Notes: generated from the sequence alone by a model not told the origin. A stretch of DNA of 64,000 nucleotides from an uncultured Bacteroides sp. (GCF_905207245.1 NZ_CAJLKP010000022.1:4996-68995); one strand, 5' to 3'; counted from the first letter of the stretch, positions 1 through 9,858 are shown. A program made the numbers and translations.

Positions 1-1
1 A

Positions 2-817
2 AATACTTATTCCGGAGAAGGAGGTTTACACCAACTTTATTTAGGTGCAGGTTTTAAAATTCTTAAAAATCTTTCTGTTGGTGCGAATATTTCGTATCTT
101 TGGGGGGATATCTCGCATAGCCGTTATCAGACATTTCCGTCTGATGCGACCGTAATGCCGTTGACGACGGTTACCGGAATAGAGATTACAAGCTATAAAC
201 TTGACTTTGGCGCGCAGTATACACATCAATTTGGCAAGAAACATGCTGCCACTTTGGGTGTCGTCTTCTCGCCGGGACATAATTTGAGTAATGATTCATA
301 TGTGCAGGAAACACTTGGTAATCAGAATACCGGATATAGTTCAACGCAAAGGGATACGGTATTAACGATGGGTATTCCTATGACTTTAGGTGCTGGTGTG
401 ACATATGTGTATGATGATTGTCTGACGGTAGGTATGGATGTGATGTTCCAGAAATGGAACAGTGTGACATTCATGAATGATCCGGCTGCTTTCTGTAATC
501 GTGCAAAGATTGCCTTGGGTGCGGAATATATTCCTAACCAGTTAGGCAGAAGCTATCTTTCACACATTAAATATCGTTTGGGAGCTTATTATTCCAAACC
601 TTATTATAAAATAGACGGTGTGCGCGCTTCGAATGAATACGGGGTGACTGCCGGTTTCGGATTGCCTCTTCCACGTAGCCGTTCTGTGTTGAGCATCTCG
701 GCACAATATGTGAGAACACAAGGCACAGAAGCCCGGTTTGTGAATGAGAATACATTGCGAGTTTGTATTGGTGTGACATTCAATGAACGTTGGTTCTGGA
801 AGCGTAGGGTTGAATAA
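2..817 (+). CDS. Outer-membrane beta-barrel protein, FadL/OMPP1-like (5' end cut by window)
   Basis: The reading frame is open from base 2, well before the first internal ATG at 155, so this is the C-terminal part of a longer gene. About 271 residues are visible. The sequence alternates short amphipathic strands with glycine- and tyrosine-rich turns and ends in a strand close to the C-terminus (GVTFNERWFWKRRVE), as outer-membrane barrels do. The pattern and the following TPR and lptC genes fit the FadL/OMPP1/TodX-type porin that I recall at this place in Bacteroides genomes; these proteins pass hydrophobic compounds through the outer membrane. The family call rests on pattern and neighbourhood, not on a diagnostic motif. 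Confidence 0.7.
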   Translation, partial: NTYSGEGGLHQLYLGAGFKILKNLSVGANISYLWGDISHSRYQTFPSDATVMPLTTVTGIEITSYKLDFGAQYTHQFGKKHAATLGVVFSPGHNLSNDSYVQETLGNQNTGYSSTQRDTVLTMGIPMTLGAGVTYVYDDCLTVGMDVMFQKWNSVTFMNDPAAFCNRAKIALGAEYIPNQLGRSYLSHIKYRLGAYYSKPYYKIDGVRASNEYGVTAGFGLPLPRSRSVLSISAQYVRTQGTEARFVNENTLRVCIGVTFNERWFWKRRVE

Positions 818-855
818 AAAAGAATAGACAATATAACAACTAAAATTTAAATACA

Positions 856-2175
856 ATGAAGATTAAAACGCTTGTAGCTGTTTTGCTCCTTTCGGGTGGA
901 GTAACCAGCGCTTTCGCACAGACTGAAGATTGTAATAAGAACAGTAGTATTTCTCATGAAGCGGTAAGAGCAGGTAATTTTAAGGATGCTTATCTGCCGT
1001 GGAAAGAAGTGCTTAAAAATTGTCCAACATTGAAGTTTTATACTTTTAATGATGGCATAAAGATATTAACAGCTTTTTTGGGCGATATAAAAGACCGTAA
1101 TTCGGCTGACTATAAGAAATACTTCGACGAATTGATGGAAGTATATGATTTGAGAATGCAATATACACCAAACTTCCAGCATTTGAAAGGTACGCCTTCT
1201 GTAGGGGATACCAAAGGAAGTAAGGCTATCAGTTATATCGCTTATGCTCCGAATGTGGATGTGAATCAGGCTTATACTTGGTTGAAAGAATCTATAGAAT
1301 CAGAAAAAGAAGGTTCTAAAAGTCCTATTTTGCACTATTTCTTGGATATGTCTTTGAATAAGTTGAAAGCTGACCCCAACCACAAAGAACAATTTATTCA
1401 GGATTATCTGACTGACTCTGAATATGCAGATGCTGCTATTGCCGCTGAAAGTGACCCTGCCAAAAAGAAGGCTCTGCAACAAGTGAAAGATAACATTGTA
1501 GCAATGTTTATTAATAGCGGTACTGCCGACTGTGAATCTCTGCAAGGTATTTATGGTCCTAAAATTGAAGCTAATCAGTCAGACTCTACTTATCTGAAGA
1601 AAGCTATCTCTATCCTGAAGATGATGAAGTGTACTGAAAGCGAAGCATATTTCCAGGCTTCTTATTATATGTATAAGATTAACCCGACTGCTGATGCAGC
1701 TACAGGCTGTGGATTTATGGCATACAAGAAGGGTGATTATGATACAGCAATCAAATACTTTGATGAAGCATTGTCGCTGGAAAATGATAATGAAAAGAAA
1801 GCTCAGATTGCTTATGCTGCTGCAGTTTCTTTGTATAATGTGAAGAAGCTTTCACAAGCCAGAAGTTATTTACAGAAAGCTATCAGCTTTAAGGAAAATT
1901 ATGGTGATGCATACATCCTGCTTGCACAGCTTTATGCTTCCAGCCCGAACTGGAATGATGAGCCTGCATTGAATAAGTGTACATACTTTGTAGTTATTGA
2001 CAAATTGCAACGTGCTAAGGCTGTAGATCCGACTGTGGCAGATAAAGCAAATGAGTTGATTTCAACATATGCACGTTACACACCGAAAGCTGAAGACCTC
2101 TTTATGTTGGGTATTAAAGCTGGCGACCGCGTTACAGTAGGTGGCTGGATCGGTGAAAGCACAACGGTTCGATAA
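856..2175 (+). CDS. Periplasmic tetratricopeptide-repeat protein
   Basis: The 439-residue protein begins with a clear type I signal peptide (hydrophobic core LVAVLLLSGG, cleavage after FAQ). Helical repeats follow; the C-terminal half (about residues 270-390) has recognisable TPR signatures such as GDYDTAIKYFDEAL and ARSYLQKAI..YGDAYILLAQLYA. TPR proteins are scaffolds, so no reaction is implied. It starts 38 bases after the barrel gene and ends 11 bases before lptC, which suggests one envelope operon. Several Cys residues (for example CNKNSS and NCPTL near the N-terminus) could form disulphides in the periplasm. The specific role is unknown. Confidence 0.8.
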   Translation: MKIKTLVAVLLLSGGVTSAFAQTEDCNKNSSISHEAVRAGNFKDAYLPWKEVLKNCPTLKFYTFNDGIKILTAFLGDIKDRNSADYKKYFDELMEVYDLRMQYTPNFQHLKGTPSVGDTKGSKAISYIAYAPNVDVNQAYTWLKESIESEKEGSKSPILHYFLDMSLNKLKADPNHKEQFIQDYLTDSEYADAAIAAESDPAKKKALQQVKDNIVAMFINSGTADCESLQGIYGPKIEANQSDSTYLKKAISILKMMKCTESEAYFQASYYMYKINPTADAATGCGFMAYKKGDYDTAIKYFDEALSLENDNEKKAQIAYAAAVSLYNVKKLSQARSYLQKAISFKENYGDAYILLAQLYASSPNWNDEPALNKCTYFVVIDKLQRAKAVDPTVADKANELISTYARYTPKAEDLFMLGIKAGDRVTVGGWIGESTTVR

Positions 2176-2186
2176 GAAATATAAAT

Positions 2187-2834
2187 ATGTTACCACAACG
2201 AAGTAACGTTCTATTTTGTAGAAGTTTGAGCATAACCATTGCCTTTGGGGCAGTGGTTATGCTTCTTTTATTTTCTGCCTGTTCCGGGCGCCATAAAGAT
2301 TTGGGAGATGCCATCACTGAGCGTGATTCTTTGCCTGTGATGGATACGAAAGGGGTGATGACTTTGATTTCTGACTCCGGTGTCACCCGCTATCGCATCA
2401 ATACCGAGGAATGGTTGGTCTTTGATAAGAAGAATCCATCCTATTGGGCATTCGAGAAAGGCGTTTTTCTGGAGAAGTTTGATTCGGTATTCAATGTGGA
2501 AGCAAGTGTAAAGTCGGATACTGCTTATTATTATGATAAGCAAAAGCTGTGGAAGTTGATGAGTAATGTAGATATTCGGAATCTGAAAGATGAGAGGTTT
2601 GAAACCGATCTGCTTTATTGGGACCAAAATAAGCATACTATCTATTCCGATAGGTTTATCCGCATTGAACAACCGGACCGTATCATTACGGGACATGGAT
2701 TCGACTCCAATGAACAAATGACTGTTTATAAAATAAGAAAGCCGGAAGGCATTTTCTATGTGGACGACGATGCCACAACGCCTACCGACAGTTTGCAGAC
2801 TGACAGTTTGCAGGTTGATAGTATCAAACCGTAA
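2187..2834 (+). CDS. lptC: LPS export ABC transporter periplasmic protein LptC
   Basis: The 215-residue protein has a hydrophobic N-terminus ending in a lipobox-like LLFSACSG, so it may be lipid-anchored rather than held by a single membrane span as in E. coli. The body is a run of beta strands (WAFEKGVFLEKFD..., TAYYYDKQKLWKLMSNVDIRN..., ERFETDLLYWDQNKHTIYSD..., IITGHGFDSNEQM) that matches the beta-jellyroll LptC fold, which hands LPS from the LptBFG ABC transporter to the periplasmic bridge. The C-terminal tail contains a short repeat (TDSLQTDSLQVDS). It lies 3 bases before the CorC-like gene. A candidate LptE is also in this window at 11.1 kb. Confidence 0.82.
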   Translation: MLPQRSNVLFCRSLSITIAFGAVVMLLLFSACSGRHKDLGDAITERDSLPVMDTKGVMTLISDSGVTRYRINTEEWLVFDKKNPSYWAFEKGVFLEKFDSVFNVEASVKSDTAYYYDKQKLWKLMSNVDIRNLKDERFETDLLYWDQNKHTIYSDRFIRIEQPDRIITGHGFDSNEQMTVYKIRKPEGIFYVDDDATTPTDSLQTDSLQVDSIKP

Positions 2835-2837
2835 ATT

Positions 2838-4094
2838 ATGGATACCTATATTTATTTATTGATTACTATGGCTTTCTCTGCCTTCTTTTCAGGTATGGAG
2901 ATTGCTTTTGTTTCCGTAGATAAACTGCGTTTTGAAATGGAACGTAAAGAAGGGCTGACTTCTCGCATCCTTTCCTATTTCTTTCGTAATTCCAATAGCT
3001 TCATTTCTACCATGCTGGTAGGTAATAATATTGCGCTGGTTATTTATGGTATCCTCATGGCGCAAATTATTAAAGTTCATTTGCTGGGAGATTTGATTTC
3101 TAATGATTTTGTAGAAGTACTGTTGCAGACGATAATCTCCACGCTTATTATTCTGGTTACAGGTGAATTTCTCCCTAAAACTTTATTCAAGATTAATCCT
3201 AATCTTGTGTTGAAGGTGTGTGCTTTTCCCTTGATTATCTGTTATGTCATTTTGTATCCGGTGTCTCAACTGGCATCCGGGTTGTCTTATCTCTTCTTAC
3301 GTCTGTTTGGAATGAAGATTAATAAGGAGGCGCAAGAAAGAGCTTTTGGTAAAGTTGATTTGGATTATTTCGTCCAGTCCAGCATTGATAATGCCGAAGA
3401 TGAGGAAGGACTGGACACCGAAGTGAAGATATTTCAGAATGCGCTTGACTTTTCCAGTATTAAAATACGTGACTGTATCGTACCGCGTACGGAAGTTGTA
3501 GCTGTTGACCTGACTACTTCCCTGGAAGATTTGAAGAGCCTTTTTGTTGAGTCCGGCATCTCTAAAATTATTGTTTATGACGGAAATATAGATAATGTGG
3601 TAGGTTATATTCATTCGTCTGAAATGTTCCGTAATCCTGCCGACTGGCGGAATAATGTGAAGGAAGTTCCTATTGTGCCCGAAACAATGGCAGCGCATAA
3701 ACTGATGAAGCTGTTTATGCAGCAGAAGAAAACTATTGCGGTTGTGGTGGATGAGTTCGGCGGTACGGCGGGCATTGTTTCACTGGAAGACTTGGTGGAA
3801 GAGATATTCGGTGATATTGAAGATGAGCATGATAACACTTCGTATGTTTGCAAGCAGATTGGTGAGGGTGAATATGTGCTTTCCGGTCGTTTGGAGATAG
3901 AGAAGGTGAACGAGACATTTAATCTTGATTTACCTGAAGAGGATGATTATATGACCGTAGGTGGATTGATTTTGAACCGTTATCAGAGTTTCCCGAAATT
4001 ACATGAAGTAGTGACTATTGATAAATTCCAGTTTAAAATAATTAAGGTTACAGCCACAAAAATTGAGTTGGTACGTCTTAAAGTGGTCGAATAA
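2838..4094 (+). CDS. CNNM/CBS-domain transporter-like protein (HlyC/CorC family)
   Basis: The 418-residue protein has an N-terminal DUF21/CNNM membrane region (about residues 1-150; MAFSAFFSGMEIAFVSVDKLR is the typical opening), then a CBS-domain pair (about 200-330, including RDCIVPRTEVVAVD and VVDEFGGTAGIVSLEDLVEEIFGDIEDEHD), then a CorC_HlyC domain (about 345-415). These proteins are linked to Mg2+/Co2+ export and are often mislabelled hemolysins. Gliding bacteria have the related GldE. It follows lptC by 3 bases and is probably cotranscribed. The length is normal for the family and nothing is missing. Confidence 0.88.
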   Translation: MDTYIYLLITMAFSAFFSGMEIAFVSVDKLRFEMERKEGLTSRILSYFFRNSNSFISTMLVGNNIALVIYGILMAQIIKVHLLGDLISNDFVEVLLQTIISTLIILVTGEFLPKTLFKINPNLVLKVCAFPLIICYVILYPVSQLASGLSYLFLRLFGMKINKEAQERAFGKVDLDYFVQSSIDNAEDEEGLDTEVKIFQNALDFSSIKIRDCIVPRTEVVAVDLTTSLEDLKSLFVESGISKIIVYDGNIDNVVGYIHSSEMFRNPADWRNNVKEVPIVPETMAAHKLMKLFMQQKKTIAVVVDEFGGTAGIVSLEDLVEEIFGDIEDEHDNTSYVCKQIGEGEYVLSGRLEIEKVNETFNLDLPEEDDYMTVGGLILNRYQSFPKLHEVVTIDKFQFKIIKVTATKIELVRLKVVE

Positions 4095-4149
4095 TGACGG
4101 AATGGTATATTTTTTTAGAGAATAAATAGATGCGTATTAGCATTTTTTG

Positions 4150-4157
4150 TATCTTCG
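4150..4157 (+). promoter_or_regulatory. -7 element of probable promoter for the SurA/PpiD-like gene
   Basis: TATCTTCG matches the Bacteroides -7 consensus TAnnTTTG except for one base. It lies 59 bases before the start codon in the 121-bp gap after the CorC-like gene. No convincing TTTG -33 box is seen. Confidence 0.4.
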
Positions 4158-4215
4158 TGCGCTAAAATGAAGTTTGGAGAAAATAATAATAAACAAATAA
4201 ATCATATTAACTAAA

Positions 4216-6354
4216 ATGGCAACATTACAAAACATTCGGTCTAAAGGACCCTTATTGGTGGTTGTAATTGGTTTGGCGCTGTTTGCTTTCATTGCAGGAG
4301 ATGCTTGGAAGGTATTGCAGCCGCACCAATCACATGATGTAGGAGAGGTTAACGGAGAGGCACTTTCCGCTCAGGATTATCAGAACTTAGTAGAAGAATA
4401 TACTGAGGTTGTGAAATTCTCCAGCGGTTCAAATGCACTTAACGACGAACAAACCAACCAAATTAAAGATGAAGTTTGGAGAAATTACGTCAACAATAAG
4501 CTGATTGAAAACGAAGCAGAGAAGCTTGGTTTGTCAGTCTCTAAAGCAGAAATTCAGGCAATCATTGATGCAGGTGTACATCCGATGTTGCAACAGACCC
4601 CGTTCCGTAATCCGCAGACTGGTGCTTTTGACAAAGATATGCTGAAGAAGTTCTTGGTAGATTACTCTAAGATGAACACAGCACAGATGCCGGCACAATA
4701 TGCTGAATATTATCAGTCTATGTATAAGTTCTGGTCTTTCTTGGAAAAACAACTGATACAGACTCGTCTGGCAGAAAAATATCAGGCTTTGGTATCGAAG
4801 TCTCTTTTCTCTAATCCGGTGGAAGCTCAGGATGCTTTCAATGCGAGAGTAGATCAGTCCGACTTGTTGCTGGCCGCTATTCCTTATTCCTCTATCGTTG
4901 ACTCTACCGTAACCATTACGGATGCCGACCTGAAGGATGCTTATGGAAAGAAGAAAGAACAATTCAAGCAATATGTAGAAACTCGTAACATCAAGTTCAT
5001 TGATGTACAGGTGACTGCAAGCCCCGAAGATAGAGAAGCTATCCAGAGCGAAGTAATGGAATACACAGAGCAGCTTGCAGGTACTCCGGGTGATTATTCA
5101 ACTCTGGTTCGTGCTGCTGGTTCTGAAGTTCCTTATATTGATTTGTATTATACATCTAAGGCGTTGCCTACTGATGTTGCAGCTCGCTTGGATTCAGTAT
5201 CTGTAGGTGGGGTATATGGTCCTTACTATAATGCAACTGACAACACTATTAACTCATTCAAGAAGTTGGCTACTGCTTCAATGGCAGACTCTATCCAATA
5301 TCGCCAGATACAGGTGGTTGCTGAAGATGCTACTAAAACAAAAGCTTTGGCCGACAGTATCTATACTGCTATTAAGGGTGGTGCAGATTTTGCAGAGATT
5401 GCAAAGAAATACGGTCAGACCGGTGAGTCAACCTGGATTTCTTCTGCTAACTATGAAGGTGCACAGTTGGATGGTGACAACCTGAAGTATGTAAGCACTA
5501 TCAACACTTTGGATAAGAATGCTCTGACTAACCTGAGTCTGACACAAGCAAATGTTATCTTGCAGGTGATGGACAAAAAGGCTGTTAAGGATAAATATAA
5601 AGTAGCAGTCATCAAGCGTCCGGTAGAATTCAGTAAGGAGACTTATAGCAAAGCATATAATGAATTCAGCCAGTTCATTGCTTCTAATCCGACTTTGGAT
5701 AAATTGGTTGCTAATGCTGAAGATGCAGGTTACAAATTGCTGGACAGAAACGACCTGTACAGTTCTGAACATACTATCGGTGGTATCAGAGGTACTAAAG
5801 AAGCTCTGAGATGGGCTTTCTCTGCAAAACCGGGTGAAGTTTCGGGTTTGTATGAATGTGGCGAAAGTGACCGTATGTTGGTGGTGGGTGTTTCGGCTGT
5901 AATCCCGGCAGGTTACCGTCCGTTGGCTTTGGTGAAAGACCAGTTGAGACTGGAATTGCTTCGCGACAAGAAAGCTGAGAAAATCATGGCTGATATGAAG
6001 GCTGCCGGTGCAACTTCATTCGATCAGTACAAAGCTATGGCGGATGCAGTTAGCGACTCTGTGAAACACGTAACTTTTGCAGCCCCTGCTTATGTTCCTG
6101 CATTGCGTGCGAGCGAACCGTTGGTAGGTGCTTATGCATCTGTTGCTGAGCTGAACCAACTGAGTGCTCCGATTAAGGGCAATGGTGGTGTATTTGTTCT
6201 CCAACCGTATGCAAAAGAAAAGATGAACGAGACTTTCAATCAGGAAACCGAAGAAACTACATTGCAGAATATGCATGCCCGTATGGCAAGCCAGTTCCTC
6301 AACGATTTGTATCTGAAAGCTGATGTGAAAGATTCACGTTACCTGTTCTTCTAA
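4216..6354 (+). CDS. Periplasmic SurA/PpiD-like peptidyl-prolyl isomerase
   Basis: The 712-residue protein starts with one N-terminal membrane anchor (LLVVVIGLALFAFIAGDAW), followed by a SurA_N-type chaperone domain (about residues 40-240) and at least one parvulin (PPIC) rotamase domain (about 370-470; VAEDATKTKALADSIY.AIKGGADFAEIAKKYGQTGES is typical). This is PpiD-type architecture: a membrane-tethered chaperone that helps outer-membrane proteins fold after Sec export. The length (about 700) is usual for Bacteroidetes homologues. It has its own -7 box and a strong terminator, so it is probably transcribed alone. The upstream gene order (FadL-like, TPR, LptC, CorC) fits an outer-membrane assembly neighbourhood. 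Confidence 0.87.
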   Translation: MATLQNIRSKGPLLVVVIGLALFAFIAGDAWKVLQPHQSHDVGEVNGEALSAQDYQNLVEEYTEVVKFSSGSNALNDEQTNQIKDEVWRNYVNNKLIENEAEKLGLSVSKAEIQAIIDAGVHPMLQQTPFRNPQTGAFDKDMLKKFLVDYSKMNTAQMPAQYAEYYQSMYKFWSFLEKQLIQTRLAEKYQALVSKSLFSNPVEAQDAFNARVDQSDLLLAAIPYSSIVDSTVTITDADLKDAYGKKKEQFKQYVETRNIKFIDVQVTASPEDREAIQSEVMEYTEQLAGTPGDYSTLVRAAGSEVPYIDLYYTSKALPTDVAARLDSVSVGGVYGPYYNATDNTINSFKKLATASMADSIQYRQIQVVAEDATKTKALADSIYTAIKGGADFAEIAKKYGQTGESTWISSANYEGAQLDGDNLKYVSTINTLDKNALTNLSLTQANVILQVMDKKAVKDKYKVAVIKRPVEFSKETYSKAYNEFSQFIASNPTLDKLVANAEDAGYKLLDRNDLYSSEHTIGGIRGTKEALRWAFSAKPGEVSGLYECGESDRMLVVGVSAVIPAGYRPLALVKDQLRLELLRDKKAEKIMADMKAAGATSFDQYKAMADAVSDSVKHVTFAAPAYVPALRASEPLVGAYASVAELNQLSAPIKGNGGVFVLQPYAKEKMNETFNQETEETTLQNMHARMASQFLNDLYLKADVKDSRYLFF

Positions 6355-6381
6355 GGAATTATAAAATAATTCGAGATATGA

Positions 6382-6416
6382 AAGCCGTCTGATGTTATAT
6401 CAGGCGGCTTTTTCTT
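6382..6416 (+). terminator. Rho-independent terminator after the SurA/PpiD-like gene
   Basis: Arms 6382-6393 and 6399-6410 form a 12-bp stem with one G-T pair, followed by a T-rich run. Confidence 0.85.
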
Positions 6417-6446
6417 TCTGCCTTTCTGTCATTTTCTGTGCCTGCC

Positions 6447-6478
6447 ATTGCCTTTGTGCAACTTTATTCCTACCTTTG
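6447..6478 (+). promoter_or_regulatory. Promoter for rlmN
   Basis: TACCTTTG at 6471-6478 is an exact TAnnTTTG -7 box. An ATTG at 6447-6450, 20 bases upstream, can serve as the -33 element. The start codon follows 32 bases later. Confidence 0.55.
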
Positions 6479-6510
6479 CAAAGATAAACTGGAAAGATTG
6501 ATAGATAATT

Positions 6511-7551
6511 ATGCCGAAACTAACTCTTTTAGGATTAACACTCGCTGAATTGCAGGAGGTGGTGAAGAGACTGGGAATGCCAGGATTCGCCGCCAAGCAG
6601 ATTGCTTCATGGCTGTATGACAAGAAAGTGAACTCCATAGATGACATGACTAACTTGTCGTTAAGACATCGGGATCTTCTGAAAGATATCTGTGAAGTGG
6701 GAGCGGATGCACCTGTGGATGCGATGCGTTCGGTAGATGGTACGGTGAAATACTTGTATCGGGCTGGTGAGAAACATTTTGTAGAGGCGGTTTATATTCC
6801 TGATGAAGAACGTGCCACGCTTTGTGTATCTTCGCAGGTGGGATGTAAGATGAATTGTAAGTTTTGTATGACCGGTAAACAAGGTTTTATTGCTAACCTG
6901 ACTGCCAATCAGATTATCAATCAGATTAATTCCCTTCCCGAACGGGACAAGCTGACTAATATCGTGATGATGGGCATGGGAGAACCTCTGGACAATCTGG
7001 ACGAGGTGTTGAAAGCCCTGGAAATAATGACTTCTTCTTATGGCTATGGATGGAGCCCTAAGCGAATCACTCTTTCTACGGTTGGATTGCGCAAAGGTTT
7101 CCAGCGCTTCATAGAGGAGTCCGAATGCCATTTAGCCATTAGTTTGCATTCTCCTGTCATCATGCAGCGCCGCGAACTGATGCCGGCGGAGAAAGCCTTT
7201 TCTATTACAGAAATGGTAGACGTGTTAAAAAACTATGATTTTAGTAAACAGCGCAGACTATCTTTTGAATATATTGTTTTCAAGGGTGTGAATGATTCGT
7301 TGCTCTATGCTAAAGAATTGTTGAAACTCTTGCGCGGACTGGATTGCCGTGTTAATCTTATCCGCTTTCATGCTATACCGGGCGTAGAATTGGAAGGTGC
7401 GGATATGGAAACAATGAATAAATTCCGTGATTATCTGACTTCTCATGGTTTGTTTACCACGATACGTGCTTCCCGGGGTGAGGACATATTCGCCGCCTGT
7501 GGCATGCTTTCCACTGCGAAGCAGGAAGGGAATAAACAAGAATTAATATAA
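6511..7551 (+). CDS. rlmN: Dual-specificity 23S rRNA/tRNA methyltransferase RlmN (radical SAM)
   Basis: The 346-residue radical SAM enzyme methylates C2 of A2503 in 23S rRNA and of A37 in some tRNAs. The CxxxCxxC iron-sulphur motif is visible as CKMNCKFC (about residues 112-119). The second catalytic cysteine, which carries the methyl group, is in FAACGML near the C-terminus. GEPLDN and the SLHSP segment are also typical. The length matches the family. It has its own promoter box and is followed by a separate lipoprotein gene 69 bases on. Confidence 0.96.
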   Translation: MPKLTLLGLTLAELQEVVKRLGMPGFAAKQIASWLYDKKVNSIDDMTNLSLRHRDLLKDICEVGADAPVDAMRSVDGTVKYLYRAGEKHFVEAVYIPDEERATLCVSSQVGCKMNCKFCMTGKQGFIANLTANQIINQINSLPERDKLTNIVMMGMGEPLDNLDEVLKALEIMTSSYGYGWSPKRITLSTVGLRKGFQRFIEESECHLAISLHSPVIMQRRELMPAEKAFSITEMVDVLKNYDFSKQRRLSFEYIVFKGVNDSLLYAKELLKLLRGLDCRVNLIRFHAIPGVELEGADMETMNKFRDYLTSHGLFTTIRASRGEDIFAACGMLSTAKQEGNKQELI

Positions 7552-7620
7552 ATTATTAACTTTGGCTCGGATGATATACGTATTCTTCGTAGTTTTGTAA
7601 AAACATTAACTGGTAAGTAT

Positions 7621-8676
7621 ATGAGAAAGCACCTGTTTTTTTTGAGTTTAGCTCTTGTAGCGATTGCCTTTTCCGCTTGTAGTGGTGGTAAGAAAGGCGT
7701 ATTTGGTGCGACCTCCAGTGGTCGCGCGTATGAGATTTTGGTAGTGGTTGACCCTGCTATGTGGGAGCGCCCTGCCGGCAGGGCCCTTTTTGACGTACTC
7801 GATACGGATGTGCCGGGACTTCCCCAATCCGAGCGTTCTTTCCGTATGATGTACACTTCCCCCTCAAATTATGATGCTACGTTAAAGCTGATTCGTAACA
7901 TTATCATTGCTGATGTACAGGATATTTATACCCAGCCTAAGTTTAAGTATGCAAGGGATGTGTATGCAGCACCACAGACCATTTTGACAATCCAGGCTCC
8001 GGATGAAGCTTCTTTCGAGAAGTTCGTGTCGGAAAATAAGCAGACTATTATCGACTTCTTCACCCGTGCGGAAATGAATCGCCAGATTTCGCAGTTGGAA
8101 AAGAAACATAATGACTATGTGGCTACGAAAGTGAAGAGCATGTTTGATTGTGATGTATGGATACCCGCAGAACTTTCTTCTACCAAGCAAGGTGAGAATT
8201 TCTTCTGGGCAGGCACGAATGCAGCTACCGGCGATCAGAACTTTGTTATTTACTCTTTCCCTTATAAGGATAAGAATACGTTTACCAAAGAATATTTTGT
8301 GCAGATGCGCGACTCTGTCATGAAAGCTAATATCCCGGGTTCTAAGGAAGGCGTGTATATGATGACCGATTCATTGATGACAGATGTGCGTCCTCTCACT
8401 ATACAAGGCGAATATGCTTTGGAAGCACGTGGATTGTGGCGTATGAAGGGTGACTTTATGGGCGGTCCGTATGTTTCGCATATGCGCCTGGATCCGGTGA
8501 ACCAACGCATTATCGTTGTAGAAGCCTTTATCTATTCACCTGATAAGTTGAAACGTAATCTAATGCGCCAGATGGAAGCTTCTCTTTACACATTGAGAGT
8601 GCCGGGTGATAAACAGACGGGTTCAGAAATACCATTAGGAGTGACTAAAGAGCAGGCTGCTGATAAAGAAGAATAA
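7621..8676 (+). CDS. DUF4837 family lipoprotein
   Basis: The 351-residue protein has a lipoprotein signal (LALVAIAFSACSGG, lipidated Cys about residue 20). The remainder, with the YEILVVVDPAMWERPAGRALFDVLDTDVPGLPQ opening and a YVSHMRLDPVNQRIIVVEAFIYSPD segment near the end, matches the Bacteroidetes DUF4837 family as I remember it. Function is unknown; it should sit in the periplasm or outer membrane. A -7-like box TAGTTTTG lies at 7590-7597. No catalytic motif is obvious. Confidence 0.75.
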   Translation: MRKHLFFLSLALVAIAFSACSGGKKGVFGATSSGRAYEILVVVDPAMWERPAGRALFDVLDTDVPGLPQSERSFRMMYTSPSNYDATLKLIRNIIIADVQDIYTQPKFKYARDVYAAPQTILTIQAPDEASFEKFVSENKQTIIDFFTRAEMNRQISQLEKKHNDYVATKVKSMFDCDVWIPAELSSTKQGENFFWAGTNAATGDQNFVIYSFPYKDKNTFTKEYFVQMRDSVMKANIPGSKEGVYMMTDSLMTDVRPLTIQGEYALEARGLWRMKGDFMGGPYVSHMRLDPVNQRIIVVEAFIYSPDKLKRNLMRQMEASLYTLRVPGDKQTGSEIPLGVTKEQAADKEE

Positions 8677-8759
8677 TATGAAGGTATGGGGTGTGTCAAA
8701 ACGTGGTGAGTTCCGGCACACCCACATCATTTCTCTAATGTGATATATATAAATTTAAA

Positions 8760-9857
8760 ATGGAAGATAATAAAATAAAAGTCGGCATTACCCAGGGAGA
8801 CATAAACGGCGTGGGGTACGAGGTTATTCTGAAAACATTTTCAGACCCCGTTATGCTAGAACTGTGTACGCCTATTATTTATGGCTCACCCAAGGTGGCA
8901 GCTTACCATCGTAAGTCACTTGATTTGCCGACAAACTTCAGTATCGTGAATTCGGCTTCGGAAGCGGCTCATAATCGTTTGAGCGTAGTGAACTGCACGG
9001 ATGATGAAGTGAAGGTGGAGTTCTCGAAAGCTGATCCGGAAGCCGGAAAGGCTGCACTTGGTGCTTTGGAAAGGGCGATTGAGGAGTATAAAGAAGGGTT
9101 GATTGACGTGATTGTGACCGCCCCTATCAATAAGCATACTATTCAGTCGGAGACTTTCTCTTTTCCCGGTCATACGGAATATATAGAAGAAAGATTGGGA
9201 AATGGTGCCAAGTCGCTGATGATATTAATGAAAGATGATTTCCGGGTGGCACTGGTGACAGGGCATATTCCTGTTAGCCAGATTGCATCTACCATAACGA
9301 AAGAACTGATAGAGGAAAAACTAGCTATCTTCAATCAGTCATTGAAGCAAGACTTCGCTATTGGTGCACCGCGCATTGCCGTACTTTCTCTGAATCCACA
9401 TGCGGGAGATGAAGGACTGCTGGGCAAAGAAGAGGAAGAAATCATCATTCCGGCGTTGAAAGAAATGGCTGCAAGAGGCATTTTGTGCTATGGTCCGTAT
9501 CCGGCTGATGGTTTCATGGGTTCAGGTAATTTCACTCATTTCGATGGTGTGCTTGCCATGTATCACGATCAGGGATTGGCTCCGTTCAAGGCGCTGGCAA
9601 TGGATGAAGGGGTGAACTATACTGCCGGATTGCCTGTAATACGCACTTCACCGGCTCATGGTACTGCCTATGACATAGCAGGAAAAGGACTGGCTAGCGA
9701 AGATTCTTTCCGTCAGGCTATTTATGTGTCTATTGACGTATTCCGTAACCGCCTGCGTGATAAAGAAGCACATGCCAATCCTTTGCGAAAACAATATTAC
9801 GAAAAGCGTGATGACAGCGACAAGCTGAAACTTGACGTTGTGGAAGAAGATTTGTAG
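8760..9857 (+). CDS. pdxA: 4-hydroxythreonine-4-phosphate dehydrogenase PdxA
   Basis: PdxA oxidises 4-phosphohydroxy-L-threonine with NAD+ in the DXP-dependent vitamin B6 pathway. The 365-residue sequence has the GITQGDINGVGYEV start, the metal-binding histidines in GHTEYI and YHDQGLAPFK, and the SPAHGTAYDIAGKG segment near the C-terminus. It is slightly longer than E. coli PdxA (about 330). It is the first gene of a five-gene run with gaps of 1, -14, 8 and 4 bases, which indicates one transcription unit with a sigma-54 activator, LptE and SecG. Confidence 0.96.
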   Translation: MEDNKIKVGITQGDINGVGYEVILKTFSDPVMLELCTPIIYGSPKVAAYHRKSLDLPTNFSIVNSASEAAHNRLSVVNCTDDEVKVEFSKADPEAGKAALGALERAIEEYKEGLIDVIVTAPINKHTIQSETFSFPGHTEYIEERLGNGAKSLMILMKDDFRVALVTGHIPVSQIASTITKELIEEKLAIFNQSLKQDFAIGAPRIAVLSLNPHAGDEGLLGKEEEEIIIPALKEMAARGILCYGPYPADGFMGSGNFTHFDGVLAMYHDQGLAPFKALAMDEGVNYTAGLPVIRTSPAHGTAYDIAGKGLASEDSFRQAIYVSIDVFRNRLRDKEAHANPLRKQYYEKRDDSDKLKLDVVEEDL

Positions 9858-9858
9858 C

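Noticed and set aside
8689..8723. Hairpin GGGTGTG/CACACCC after the DUF4837 gene
   Set aside because: The loop is 21 bases and there is no T-run, so it is a weak terminator candidate at best.
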